From Baffinella frigidus (lineage: Eukaryota; Cryptophyceae; Cryptomonadales; Baffinellaceae), in contig MU646330.1 of assembly GCA_026770585.1 (NCBI GenBank), positions 1,186,173-1,198,285 of the forward strand: 12,113 nt of DNA, given 5' to 3'. Both the position numbers and the translations under genes were made by a program. Below, piece after piece: positions 6,401-10,904 of the stretch. The first letter of the stretch is position 1; every line of letters starts with the position of its first letter. The notes beneath the pieces were generated by a model. It saw only the letters and a list, made by a program, of their open reading frames with translations. It searched no databases and was not told where the DNA came from.

Positions 6401-7526
6401 TGCAAAGACGGCTGCCCATGCATACTTCTCCACGGAACACATAGCGCGATCGGTATCAGTATCATACCGCGCTCTGTATCAGTATCAACGCGCCCGCCAT
6501 GTACCCTCCCCCCACACCGAGGCACGGTGTTGTCAAGACAATACCGTGGAGCAGCTTTCGATCTTCCTTCTTGATGCAGAGGCGGGCGACGGCGACGGCG
6601 GGGGAGTTCAACACTCAAAACGTCGCGAACTGTGGGCGCTGGCGACGATGGGGGAGAACACAGATCCCCCCCACACGAGGCACGGTATTGTCAAGACCTA
6701 GAGATCGGTCCTGCGCAACGGAACCACCAACCCTCACGGAAAGACCAAAACGTCGATTTTCAGACCTCAGATTTACCTTGCCAGCCAGGCGAATTCGTCT
6801 GGCTGTGTTAACTTAAGTCCCAATCTTGGTACAAAATCAACTTTGGGGAACAGGTCGAAATCAATCGATTTGGTCCTTCCGTGAGGGTTGGTGGAAACTG
6901 AACTGCCGCAGAAGCGAGGCAGAACGCCAGCTGAGTGCCCTTTCCAAAACGATCATGCGGGGGGCGATTTCTGGGGCGAGGAGGTTTGCGGGCTGGGGGG
7001 GAAGGCTAGGAGCAGCGGCTTCTGTGTTTGTGGCTGAGGGGGCGGGCTGGGGCTGGAGTATTCTGGACAGAGGGCTGCTGGGGTTGTGGGACAGAGCGCT
7101 GGCTGCGGCTTGCGTAGACTGGGATGAGGGCCTCGGGGTGTGGGGGTCAGAGCGGAGGCTGGGGCTTGAGTGTACTGGGGTTGGGGTGGGCGGGAGAGAG
7201 GAGAGCACCGTTGTTTTGCCGCTCCCGTTCGACCCGAGGATGAGTGTCAGCGGCGGCTTGAACCCAATGACCTGCGCATCGCCCCCCATACGCATCGCAG
7301 ATGAGCGAGGTGGTGCAGCTGCGCGACGGCCAGTTGGCACGCGGCGAGGGGCAGAGGTTTGTCGAAAAAGCCTGTGGGATCCTGATCACTGGAATTACTT
7401 GCACGGTGGTCGCGGAGCAGGGGGAGGTGAGCGTGCCTGCTGGTCCGTCTCCGAGGGACCGTAGCTCCGGATGCCCTGAATGGCGAGCCTCTCCAGCGTC
7501 GTCACTGCGCAGCACCCACCCACCAT
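332..7526 (-). CDS. RAD50: RAD50 DNA-repair ATPase, 5' part (8 exons, runs off left edge)
   Basis: RAD50 is the SMC-like ATPase of the MRE11-RAD50(-NBS1) complex, which binds, tethers and processes DNA double-strand breaks, hairpins and telomere ends in the nucleus. Eight minus-strand exons join in phase to 196 codons (588 nt). Seen in order: an N-terminal strand [12 protein letters not shown]; Walker [10 protein letters not shown]; the family segment [49 protein letters not shown]; the Q-loop block FCHQEESNW; then [15 protein letters not shown] and ASSRYSK, where the coiled coil begins in this family. Eukaryotic RAD50 is about 1300 residues, so most of the coiled coil, the zinc hook and the C-terminal ATPase half lie left of the window. 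Exon order and residue order agree with the family throughout. Family assignment is very secure; exact exon edges are inferred from homology, phase and GT/GC..AG signals. Neighbouring duplicate exon fragments are annotated separately as relics. Confidence 0.93.
404..632. repeat. Degenerate TTTAGGG telomere-type array
   Basis: Long runs of TTTAGGG with variants (TTAGGG, TTCAGGG, TTTAGTG) inside RAD50 intron 7. It is interstitial, since gene exons lie on both sides. On the minus strand it reads CCCTAAA and its last unit makes the exon 8 acceptor. Confidence 0.95.
686..815. repeat. TTCAGGG variant heptamer array
   Basis: Mainly GGGTTCA units, with some GAGTCCA and TTTAGGG, so it is a diverged telomere-type tract in the same intron. 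The short open frame across it ([12 protein letters not shown]) is repeat translation and not a gene. Confidence 0.9.
904..1009. mobile_element. C-family element, both ends lost
   Basis: Shares the inner part of the C family (TCCGTAACCTTATCCGTAGG, CCTACGGGTTGCC, GGGGTCATTCAAAAT) but lacks the CCACACAG termini, so it is a truncated or diverged copy. Confidence 0.75.
1080..1178. mobile_element. S-family foldback element (diverged)
   Basis: Inverted ends CCCTTGAGTG and CACTTAAGGG, with TCCTAGGGCCCTACCGAAGG in the core and CTACTCGCCACTTAAGGG at the right. It matches the better preserved 3783-3889 element in reverse orientation. Confidence 0.6.
1206..1330. mobile_element. AT-rich foldback element with 20-bp inverted ends
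   Basis: Left arm AAGATGACTGAATCAGTTCC pairs with the right arm at 1311-1330 with one mismatch. An inner pair, TTAGTTAGG with CCTAACTAA, gives a second hairpin. Its composition is clearly more AT-rich than the surroundings. It has no coding content. Confidence 0.8.
1607..1767. mobile_element. C-family foldback element (copy 2)
   Basis: CCACACAGCGGGCTACGAAG at the left, GAAGTCCGCTGTGTGG at the right, and a core with CCTACCGTAGGGTCGTAGG. It lies 17 nt from the exon 7 donor. Confidence 0.87.
1785..1858 (-). CDS. RAD50: RAD50 exon 7 (Q-loop region)
   Basis: Encodes [20 protein letters not shown], then EESN and two bases of a Trp codon. [12 protein letters not shown] contains the Q-loop glutamine that senses the ATP gamma phosphate and couples it to the coiled coil. 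The acceptor is CCCTACAG before GTG, set at the end of a telomere-like tract. The donor is TG followed by GTCATC, ending in phase 2. A decayed full-length copy lies just upstream at 1895-1989. Confidence 0.92.
1895..1989 (-). pseudogene. Decayed full copy of RAD50 exon 7 with (AG)n insertion
   Basis: Keeps the CTACAG acceptor, [10 protein letters not shown] coding and a TG/GTCATC-like donor, but the codons for NVIF are interrupted by an AG dinucleotide run (about 1930-1948, CT on the plus strand) that shifts the frame. It lies upstream of the intact exon 7 in transcription order. Its use would break the protein. Confidence 0.87.
1992..2222. repeat. TTTAGGG telomere-type array (second tract)
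   Basis: TTTAGGG and variants (TGTGGGG, TTTAGTG, TTCAGGG) in RAD50 intron 6. It begins right at the acceptor of the decayed exon 7 copy and ends in a small hairpin GGGTTAAAGTCTAAACCC. Confidence 0.93.
2602..2622 (-). pseudogene. 3' fragment of a second RAD50 exon 6 copy
   Basis: Reads CFDVDSI followed by GTGATC, which parallels CLDMDNI followed by GTGAGC at the exon 6 donor. With the 2829-2854 piece it forms one exon copy interrupted by about 200 nt that contain GAACGGCC repeats. Confidence 0.72.
2717..2805. repeat. GAACGGCC inverted and direct repeat inside the split exon 6 copy
   Basis: TGAACGGCCTTTTT at 2717 and again near 2790 in direct order, with the inverse AAAAGGGCCGTTCA at 2750-2763. 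Part of the roughly 200-nt insert separating the two exon 6 fragments. Confidence 0.7.
2829..2854 (-). pseudogene. 5' fragment of a second RAD50 exon 6 copy
   Basis: With the AATGCAG acceptor kept, the bases read IGTDKDSTT, matching the first nine codons of exon 6 with one change, then diverge. It lies just past the C-family element (2866-3027) that follows the intact exon. Confidence 0.82.
2866..3027. mobile_element. C-family foldback element (copy 3, reverse orientation)
   Basis: CCACACAGTGGACTTCGAAG at the left, CTACGAAGG-type inverse and CTGTGTGG at the right. The core has TAGGACCCTACGGTAGGC. It lies exactly between exon 6 (17 nt from its donor) and the acceptor of the partial exon 6 copy. 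Confidence 0.87.
3045..3104 (-). CDS. RAD50: RAD50 exon 6 (KRCLDMDN segment)
   Basis: Twenty codons: [20 protein letters not shown]. The R/KCxDMD motif followed by [10 protein letters not shown] in the next exon is a RAD50 signature. The acceptor is AATGCAG before ATT, the donor ATC followed by GTGAGC, phase 0 at both ends. A second copy of its two ends, split by about 200 nt of unrelated sequence, lies downstream at 2829-2854 and 2602-2622. Confidence 0.88.
3105..3335. other. Intron 5 stretch with no recognised feature
   Basis: About 230 nt upstream of the exon 6 acceptor. No exon, long repeat or RNA gene is visible. It includes small inverted bits such as GGTCGACGAGCAGACC only. Confidence 0.5.
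3336..3535. mobile_element. Foldback element with perfect 48-bp inverted ends
   Basis: The arms 3336-3383 and 3488-3535 are exact reverse complements (TCCGAATCACAACCTCACCG at the outer left). The 104-nt loop contains GACATTTATTCTGTTCGC and TAGCCTCGTGTGGG, which match an arm of the composite element at 5673-6014. The perfect arms imply recent origin or gene conversion. No transposase is present. Confidence 0.9.
3612..3684. repeat. GGGGATA heptamer array
   Basis: About ten near-perfect 7-nt units (GATAGGG in another phase), preceded by GGGTTAC repeats at about 3573-3605. It has the same unit length and GGG-ending form as the TTTAGGG tracts. Confidence 0.9.
3724..3777 (-). pseudogene. 3' fragment copy of RAD50 exon 5
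   Basis: Repeats [18 protein letters not shown] and a GTTTGC donor in the same strand as exon 5, with a Q-to-L change. There is no acceptor at its 5' edge, where an S-family foldback element (3783-3889) begins. Confidence 0.87.
3783..3889. mobile_element. S-family foldback element
   Basis: Ends TTATCCCTTAAGTGGCGAG and its inverse CTCGCCACTTGCGGGATAA. The core has CCTACCGTAGGGCCCTAG and the perfect 20-bp palindrome GGCCGTCAAATTTGACGGCC at 3852-3871. It lies 42 nt from the exon 5 donor and next to the 3' exon 5 relic. Confidence 0.85.
3932..3998 (-). CDS. RAD50: RAD50 exon 5 ([11 protein letters not shown] segment)
   Basis: Completes the Arg of exon 4 and encodes [19 protein letters not shown], then NIK. 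It corresponds to the RSFQLTQKK...LEG segment of RAD50. The acceptor is GATGCAG before GTCGTT, the donor AAG followed by GTCCGC. This is the only one of three local copies that is complete and free of stops. The relics are at 4443-4473 (5' part, with an in-frame TAG) and 3724-3777 (3' part). Confidence 0.88.
4048..4141. mobile_element. Small foldback element with inner hairpin
   Basis: Inverted ends CAATCGCAGAAGTCAACTCC and GGAGTTGACTTTTGATTG. Inside is a strong hairpin, AGAAAGCACG with CGTGCTTTCT around a GAATTT loop (4093-4119). Confidence 0.75.
4211..4370. mobile_element. P-family 160-bp near-perfect palindrome (copy 1)
   Basis: Starts TAGGCTAACGGCCTGAAAA and ends TTTTCAGGCCGTTACCCTA. Arms of about 70 bp flank a short loop containing CCTAGGACCAAAAAGT. 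It is the reverse complement of the 5716-5875 copy with few differences. It lies in intron 4. Confidence 0.92.
4443..4473 (-). pseudogene. 5' fragment copy of RAD50 exon 5 with stop
   Basis: Keeps the GTGCAG acceptor and SFQLTN coding, then has an in-frame TAG where exon 5 has AAG, and diverges into an AT-rich sequence. Use as an exon would truncate RAD50. Confidence 0.83.
4480..4800. other. Intron 4 stretch, low signal
   Basis: AT-richer intron sequence. Short open frames on both strands (4562-4786 minus, 4581-4769 plus) overlap each other, lack splice-consistent homology and look like chance. Confidence 0.5.
4805..4878. repeat. ACACGTGATTA short direct repeats
   Basis: Three spaced copies of GACACGTGATTA or close variants (one with GCGATTA), two of them followed by TTC and A-rich sequence. 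They abut the left end of the next C-family element. Confidence 0.7.
4879..5017. mobile_element. C-family ends around an unrelated core (copy 4)
   Basis: CCACACGGTGGACTACGAAA at the left and CTCGAAGCCCACTGTGTGG at the right fit the family ends. The interior (AATCAACTTGCCTGAAG, GGTCACGTAACACCCGG) lacks the CCTACGGTAGG core and is AT-richer. It lies 46 nt from the exon 4 donor. Confidence 0.78.
5064..5102 (-). CDS. RAD50: RAD50 exon 4 (39-nt small exon)
   Basis: Reads, with the split codon restored, [14 protein letters not shown], matching the strand pair that in RAD50 follows the QIRLRF segment and leads into RSFQLT. The acceptor is GCGACGGCAG before GTTCC; the donor is ACCAG followed by GTTTCC. 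Both flanking phases fit (2 in, 2 out). At 39 nt this is very short. A second copy of its first 31 nt with its acceptor lies at 5423-5453 but lacks the donor, so this copy is chosen. Confidence 0.82.
5170..5228. repeat. CATAGTNATC degenerate tandem repeat
   Basis: Repeated CATAGTAATC, CATAGTCATC, CATAGTGATC and CACAGTAATC units of about ten to fourteen nt in intron 3. Confidence 0.75.
5273..5392. repeat. AAGTTAACTTATTGAGTGTATGA tandem repeat
   Basis: Four to five units of roughly 25 nt with motifs AAGTTAACTTATTGAG and TGTATGAT. Early units are shorter and more diverged. It directly precedes the exon 4 partial copy. Confidence 0.8.
5423..5453 (-). pseudogene. 5' fragment copy of RAD50 exon 4
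   Basis: Identical to the first 31 nt of exon 4, with an upstream CTGGCAG acceptor, but GTGACCAG and the GT donor are replaced by unrelated sequence. It lies in intron 3, upstream of the intact exon 4. Confidence 0.87.
5491..5634. mobile_element. C-family element, left end truncated (copy 5)
   Basis: The core (CCGTTACCTTATCCGTAGG, TACCGTAGGGTCCTAG) and right end GAAGTCCGCTGTGTG are kept; the left CCACACAG terminus is missing. The left edge has a tandem duplication of TTCGGACACTCAGTG. Confidence 0.82.
5673..6014. mobile_element. Composite foldback element enclosing a P-family palindrome
   Basis: The outer arms 5673-5713 (CCACACGAGGCTCTCCACGC...) and 5973-6014 are inverted copies. Between them lie the 160-bp P palindrome (5716-5875) and another hairpin unit (5878-5979) with a GC-rich 15-bp stem at 5916-5950. 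The whole lies 19 nt from the exon 3 donor. Confidence 0.85.
5716..5875. mobile_element. P-family 160-bp near-perfect palindrome (copy 2)
   Basis: TAGGGTAACGGCCTGAAAA at the left and CAGGACGTTAGCCTA at the right, with CCTAGGACCTCCTGCCGTAGG in the arms. It is oriented opposite to the 4211-4370 copy, and sits nested in the composite element. Confidence 0.92.
6034..6158 (-). CDS. RAD50: RAD50 exon 3 (post-P-loop helix and FVHDPK segment)
   Basis: Encodes [20 protein letters not shown], then [21 protein letters not shown] and the first two bases of an Arg codon. This is the characteristic RAD50 continuation after Walker A: a helix, the TG.LPPN loop, then F.HDPK. The acceptor is CTCGGCAG before ATT at 6158; the donor is CTCCG followed by GTGCAA. 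It ends in phase 2 and exon 4 begins with the missing base. The family contains an ordinary 125-nt exon here and I see no duplicate of it nearby. Confidence 0.92.
6504..6697. repeat. Direct repeat of CACGAGGCACGGTNTTGTCAAGAC
   Basis: Two copies (6504-6539, 6665-6697) of a C run followed by GAGGCACGGT and TTGTCAAGAC. The first copy also folds with the next bases (GACAATACCGTG) as a hairpin. Confidence 0.8.
6723..6893. mobile_element. Foldback element with CCACCAACCCTCACGG ends
   Basis: CCACCAACCCTCACGGAAAG at the left pairs with CTTCCGTGAGGGTTGGTGG at the right, followed inward by related CCAAAACGTCGATTTTC and CCAAATCGATTGATTTC. An inner hairpin CCAGCCAGGCGAATTCGTCTGGCTG is also present. Confidence 0.82.
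7209..7271 (-). CDS. RAD50: RAD50 exon 2 (Walker A ATP-binding loop)
   Basis: 21 codons encoding [13 protein letters not shown] followed by SNGSGKTT. This is the strand and P-loop that bind the ATP phosphates in RAD50 and SMC proteins (pattern GxxGxGKT). The acceptor is GATGCGCAG before GTC at 7271, phase 0. The donor is ACG followed by GTGCTC at 7207-7208. If the reading is carried past the donor it runs into a proline/serine-rich stretch unlike RAD50, which supports stopping here. Confidence 0.9.
7437..7526 (-). CDS. RAD50: RAD50 exon 1 (start codon, N-terminal beta strand)
   Basis: Encodes 30 residues: [20 protein letters not shown], then [10 protein letters not shown]. The [12 protein letters not shown] stretch is the typical first strand of RAD50. 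The ATG at 7524-7526 has G at -3 and +4, and an in-frame TGA lies upstream at 7548-7550, so this is the first usable start in the frame. An alternative reads GCGCAG at 7505-7510 as a splice acceptor, with TG at 7503-7504 completing an ATG begun in an unseen upstream exon; this would remove the odd GGCCA leader. The exon ends at CAG followed by GCACGC, so the donor appears to be GC rather than GT; the nearest GT donors give the wrong phase for exon 2. Confidence 0.8.
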
Positions 7527-8112
7527 CACGACCAGCACCCTGACCTCTCACAATTTGCCAAGCCACCGTAAAGCCCACGTGCAACACCAAATCGCGCCGG
7601 GATCGAGCAGCGGCAAGGCCTGCGGGTGAGGTGGGGCGGATAGACACTCACTGGCGGAGGTTGCCCACTAGGCGGGCGTCGGGGAACCCTCGTTCGCTCG
7701 TTCGCCGAGTCTAGGTGGAAATTTCTGGAAACCTTGGAGCCATTTTGCCTGAAAATCTGAAAAATTATTGGAGTGGGCAAAATTTACCTGTTAACTTTTG
7801 GGGAGGGGCGAATTTTTTCAAAACACATTTGATGGTCAAATTCCTTTTTTTCCTGTCACCGTCTGGAATTTCCATCTTGGCTTGTGCTGTCCTGGTCGAT
7901 GCGCTGCAGCTGCTTCCCCGCTCCGCAGTCCCGCTGATCGAGCTCCAGCGCTCCATCTCGAGCACTCCCCTTGGACGAGGTCCTGCCCTTCAGCCATGAC
8001 CAATATCCTTGACTTTGTACCGCGCATAGCAAGGTACCTAGCAGAGTGTAGCGGCCGCCACACTGCTCCAACGAGCTGAACCAGCCCGCGACCCCCGCCT
8101 GGCAACCAGAAG
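7527..8112. other. Presumed upstream region of RAD50
   Basis: About 590 nt before the RAD50 start. An AT-rich patch at 7720-7860 holds TTTTGCCTGAAAATCTGAAA-like sequence and a GGCAAAATTT inverse, a possible promoter area, but no TATA box or other core element is convincing. Small open frames here overlap on both strands and match nothing I know. Confidence 0.4.
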
Positions 8113-9012
8113 TCAACGCGCTGAATCACGGACGATGATAGACCCAGGTCTGCGGCTGGGAGCGCAAAGCCGATGGCACTTCGAGGGCGAGGGGTCCATG
8201 CTTCGGACCTCACGAGGCTGCTGGTGTATGTACGTCCTGAGCCCAGAGATAGCCTCGAGAGCTGTGGCGTGCATGCGAGGGAGCGAGAGCGCGCTTGGTG
8301 GAATATTTTTTCGAAAGGGGTTTCGGGGGTTGCACAACGTCAAGCTATCACTCGTGGAAAGCCACCCCAGCCAAACTGTCTGAGATACCTCCGGGGGGGG
8401 TGCGAAGATCCAATGCGAGTGATTATCCGGGGTACGTGACGCTCCTCTGTTAGCATCCCTTTGGCTATGCAGGGGTAACTCGCAAGAACCAGCACCCAAC
8501 TGAGCGCCCAAGGGATATGCCTGCCGTATAAAGCTAGGCGGGTTCTTGTATTCGAGATACTCCTGTACTGACAGCGTCTCGCCCCATGTCTCAGGCTGGC
8601 TCTGTAAGCCTGATGTCGATGGTGCGGACCAAGACCGACTGCAAAGTCTGCAAAATGTTGCGTAACACTTGGTGGGGCTCACTCGTTCCGTGCTTGGTCT
8701 TTCCGTTCGCGGTCTTGTGGGCGTGGGGCTACGCGTCCATAGGTCGCAGTCCTGGACAGTATGCTCACGTGCCGTCTGTACACCAACTTCTGTCTGTGCT
8801 GTCCACAAAGGTTCTGAGCGGACCAGCCAACCGGGTCTGGTTTCTGATCTGTGGTTCGGTGTTTGTGCTCCGCCAAGGAACCTCGTGCTACAAAGAGAAA
8901 TGGGGGACGGGAAGACACTCTGTGCAGCACGTGATCTCTCTCCTCTGGTTCTGTCTCCTGGGATGGGCAATCTTCGGTGACGAAGAGTCCTTCTCTCTCC
9001 TGGGGTGGGCAA
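8113..9012 (-). CDS. Doubtful 299-codon open frame
   Basis: A long uninterrupted frame upstream of RAD50, rich in Arg, Ser, Pro and Thr, with no recognisable domain. It overlaps an opposite-strand frame (8586-9029), so at most one is likely real. Such a length is uncommon by chance at this base composition but is not proof. Its first codons fall inside a 42-bp tandem duplication. I cannot assign a function. Confidence 0.2.
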   Translation of the reverse strand: MPTPGERRTLRHRRLPIPGDRTRGERSRAAQSVFPSPISLCSTRFLGGAQTPNHRSETRPGWLVRSEPLWTAQTEVGVQTAREHTVQDCDLWTRSPTPTRPRTERPSTERVSPTKCYATFCRLCSRSWSAPSTSGLQSQPETWGETLSVQEYLEYKNPPSFIRQAYPLGAQLGAGSCELPLHSQRDANRGASRTPDNHSHWIFAPPPEVSQTVWLGWLSTSDSLTLCNPRNPFRKNIPPSALSLPRMHATALEAISGLRTYIHQQPREVRSMDPSPSKCHRLCAPSRRPGSIIVRDSAR

Positions 9013-9029
9013 TCTTCGGTGACGAGTAA
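8586..9029 (+). CDS. Doubtful 147-codon open frame with hydrophobic stretches
   Basis: Contains hydrophobic runs (LVPCLVFPFAVLWAWGYASI, LLWFCLLGWAIFG) that might cross a membrane and ends in a 14-residue repeat with LLGWAIFGDE twice. No family is recognised. It overlaps the minus-strand frame at 8113-9012. No splice or codon evidence favours it strongly. Confidence 0.2.
   Translation: MSQAGSVSLMSMVRTKTDCKVCKMLRNTWWGSLVPCLVFPFAVLWAWGYASIGRSPGQYAHVPSVHQLLSVLSTKVLSGPANRVWFLICGSVFVLRQGTSCYKEKWGTGRHSVQHVISLLWFCLLGWAIFGDEESFSLLGWAIFGDE
8955..9026. repeat. 42-bp tandem duplication
   Basis: CTCCTGGGATGGGCAATCTT plus CGGTGACGA occurs twice with one change, spaced 42 nt, so it keeps the frame on both strands. 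Confidence 0.85.
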
Positions 9030-9110
9030 AATTTCACGAGCAACGTTCCCGAAAACCGCTTGTCCTTTCCCTTTTCTGTGACCTTAAGCCGGTTTCTGCT
9101 GCGATCCTCT

Positions 9111-9341
9111 GCACCGGGGGGCTTGATGTGATCCGAAAGGAAGCATGGCCTTTCTGCAGAACCAGTTCCAGTGTCTGCCTACATGTAAGGTGGGAGTTCC
9201 AAGAACCTCACGGACCTAACGGCCCACACTTGTCACCTGGAGGCACCGGGGGGCCTGATGTGATCCGAAAGGAAGCATGGCTTTTCTGCAGATAAGTTCC
9301 AGTGCCCGCCTATGTTGGGAGCTCGAAGAATCTGACGGACC
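9111..9341. repeat. Two-copy 130-bp direct repeat
   Basis: GCACCGGGGGGCTTGATGTG starts the first copy (about 9111) and a close form the second (about 9243). Both continue through GATCCGAAAGGAAGCATGG to ACGGACCTA. The T-family element at 9342 is inserted at the end of the second copy; the first copy still has the unfilled site. Confidence 0.87.
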
Positions 9342-9540
9342 TACAGGGGTACCTCGCTCATAAGAAACCGCCCCCCCCCCCCTAGGACCACCATAGGACC
9401 CTAGGCATGGTCCTACTGTAGGTTCCTACACCTCGCCAACAAGAAAGAGCCCCCCCTAGGGACCACCATAGGGTCCTACGCATAAGCCTACTGTAGGGAC
9501 CTAGGGGGGTGCGGTTTCTTATGAGCGAGGTACCCCTGTA
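9342..9540. mobile_element. T-family foldback MITE, tandem/compound copy
   Basis: TA then CAGGGGTACCTCGCTCATAA at the left, its exact inverse and TA at the right. The middle has a second, degenerate left end (CACCTCGCCAACAAGAAAG at about 9429), so two elements appear joined. The TA duplication and CAGGGG ends fit a Tc1/mariner-type non-autonomous element. Confidence 0.9.
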
Positions 9541-9665
9541 AAGAGACGGACGCAAATAAAGAGAGTTTCACTGATGCAGGTGACGCTCTCGCACGGCACC
9601 GTTTGAGTCAAAGCCTCGATTCGAGCCCGGCTCCAGCCTGGCCCGCATCAGGGACAGCGCCACAA

Positions 9666-9788
9666 TACAGGGGTACCTCGCTCATAAGAAAGCGCCACCC
9701 CCTAGAGGACCCTACAGTAGGCCTATGCCTAGGACCCTATGGGAGTCCTGGGGGGGGGACGGTTTCTTATGAGCGAGTTACCCCTGTA
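9666..9788. mobile_element. T-family foldback MITE (copy 2)
   Basis: TA-flanked, CAGGGGTACCTCGCTCATAA at the left, one mismatch in the right arm (GAGTTACCCC). The core has GGACCCTACAGTAGGCC and CCTAGGACCC. Confidence 0.9.
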
Positions 9789-9794
9789 ACCCCC

Positions 9795-9965
9795 CCCCCA
9801 CTCCCCTCTGCACACGTAGGCTGCGCTCCAACCGTGGAGGCACCACCTCCTTCTAACCCCCGTTAAAAGTTTCCAACCCCCGTCAAAAGATAACGCGGGT
9901 GTCCTAAGGTGAGCTCAACGAGAACCAAAATCTCCCCCCCCCCCCCGCCTCAGCTGCTATACTGG
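9795..9965. other. Spacer between T-family copies
   Basis: C-rich spacer holding two copies of AACCCCCGTNAAAAG (about 9856-9888) and long C runs. No gene is seen. Confidence 0.5.
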
Positions 9966-9982
9966 TCCAACACGCGCTCGCC

Positions 9983-10103
9983 TACAGGGGTACCTCGCTC
10001 ATAAGAAACTGCCCCCCCCCGAGGACCACCATAGGGCCCTAGGCATAGGCTTACCGTAGGGTCCTAGGGGGGGGCGGTTTCTTATGAGCGAGGTACCCCT
10101 GTA
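9983..10103. mobile_element. T-family foldback MITE (copy 3)
   Basis: The cleanest copy, 121 bp with TA on both sides, intact arms CAGGGGTACCTCGCTCATAA and inverse, and core CCATAGGGCCCTAGGC plus TACCGTAGGGTCCTAGG. Confidence 0.93.
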
Positions 10104-10142
10104 GTGGGCTCCGCCACCACTCCCGCGCGCGTAGAGGGAGCA

Positions 10143-10220
10143 TCCCTTAACTGCTCAGTAGGCTTATACGCCCTACGGTAGGTCCTTAGGACCTGCCTAG
10201 GACGAGTTAGGCGGCCCGGG
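10143..10220. mobile_element. S-family-like fragment
   Basis: CATCCCTTAACTGCTCAGTA, then ATACGCCCTACGGTAGG and CCTGCCTAGGAC resemble the S family, but the right end has decayed. It abuts the next T-family copy. Confidence 0.5.
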
Positions 10221-10322
10221 CGTAAGACACCGCATCCTCCTAGGACCCTACAGCAGGACCATGCCTAGGGCCCTATGGAGGTCCTAGGTGGGGTGCGGTT
10301 TCTTATGAGCGAGGTACCCCTG
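10221..10322. mobile_element. T-family MITE with decayed left end (copy 4)
   Basis: The right arm TTTCTTATGAGCGAGGTACC is intact and the core shared, but the left arm is reduced to CGTAAGACACCGC. Confidence 0.8.
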
Positions 10323-10504
10323 TGGGGTCCTGGGGGGATCTAGACGTGGGTGGCGAGGTTTGGATGACGCTCGAGGGGTGAGGGGTGCTCGGCTTGGGTG
10401 GCGCGGCGTGGGCGGTGATATTTCCGGGTTGGGGGTTCTAGGCTTGGGTGGGATTGGGCCCAGCCTCACGGTCCTAAAGGGTGGTGTTTCCAGGCGTGGG
10501 GTTT
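10323..10504. other. 3' flank of the unrecognised gene
   Basis: G-rich sequence with repeated GGGTGGCG and GGCTTGGGTGG blocks. No poly(A) signal is certain. Confidence 0.4.
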
Positions 10505-10588
10505 CTAGCATTGGGTGGCGAGGAGGTCGGAGATGACGAGGAGGAGGTCGCGGATGTCGTTGACCACCAGCGTGATCCGCTCCGGCAC
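10505..10588 (-). CDS. Terminal exon of the unrecognised gene
   Basis: The acceptor CTCTTGCAG precedes GTG at 10588. Twenty-seven codons follow, VPERITLVVNDIRDLLLVIS then DLLATQC, and a TAG at 10505-10507. The leucine and valine spacing suggests an amphipathic helix. The phase (0) matches the 11916 donor, so joining the two exons is plausible. The product would end in a helical, non-catalytic tail. The function is unknown. An alternative is that this exon is a separate small remnant. Confidence 0.5.
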   Translation of the reverse strand: MPERITLVVNDIRDLLLVISDLLATQC

Positions 10589-10791
10589 CTGCAAGAGAGA
10601 GCATTGTGAGGAAACAGAGCGCGTGCGGGAAAATTTGGCCAATTTCAAGAAGATAGTTTTTCAGAAAGCGATAATTTTGTACCAGGACGTGACATGTAAA
10701 CGGTCCATCTAAACGATTCTGGTATAAATTCTGGGGGGGGTCTCTTGAAAGTCGGCCAAGTTTTCCCGCAAGCGCTCAAGTCCTCAGAGTG

Positions 10792-10865
10792 ATCCACTTA
10801 GTGCGGTCCACTTAGTAGGATCCACTTGTCGTCATAAGTGGCCATCTTCCATGGTCTGACCATGG
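10792..10865. repeat. TCCACTTAGT repeats and CCATGG palindrome
   Basis: Three TCCACTT units (two as TCCACTTAGT) followed by the 17-nt palindrome CCATGGTCTGACCATGG at 10849-10865. Confidence 0.75.
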
Positions 10866-10904
10866 AGAGGGCATCTGCCGTCCTCTCAAGTCCAGGGTCC
10901 TTGG

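Larger units (their letters stand above)
6159..7208. other. RAD50 intron 2 (1050 nt)
   Basis: Starts GTGCTC and ends CTCGGCAG on the minus strand. It contains a hairpin CACAAACTCAGTTTGTG (about 6317-6333), paired GTATCAGTATCA repeats near 6455 and 6478, a 34-bp direct duplication (6504-6539 and 6665-6697), the foldback element 6723-6893, and G-rich GGCTGGGGCTTG-type repeats at 6990-7200. No further exon is seen. Confidence 0.75.

Noticed and set aside
7380-7436. Exon 1 extending to a GT donor near 7390-7400
   Set aside because: The extension adds a proline-rich stretch absent from RAD50 and gives the wrong phase for exon 2.
6826-7464. 212-codon plus-strand open frame
   Set aside because: Antisense to RAD50 exons 1 and 2 and G-rich intron repeats; the Walker A and LAIQGIRSY motifs on the other strand are decisive.
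9600-9660. tRNA-like GATTCGAGCCCGGC T-arm
   Set aside because: No matching acceptor, D or anticodon stems in the surrounding sequence.
9603-9866. 87-codon plus frame containing YRGTSLIRKR
   Set aside because: Most of it is translation of the T-family element's terminal repeat.
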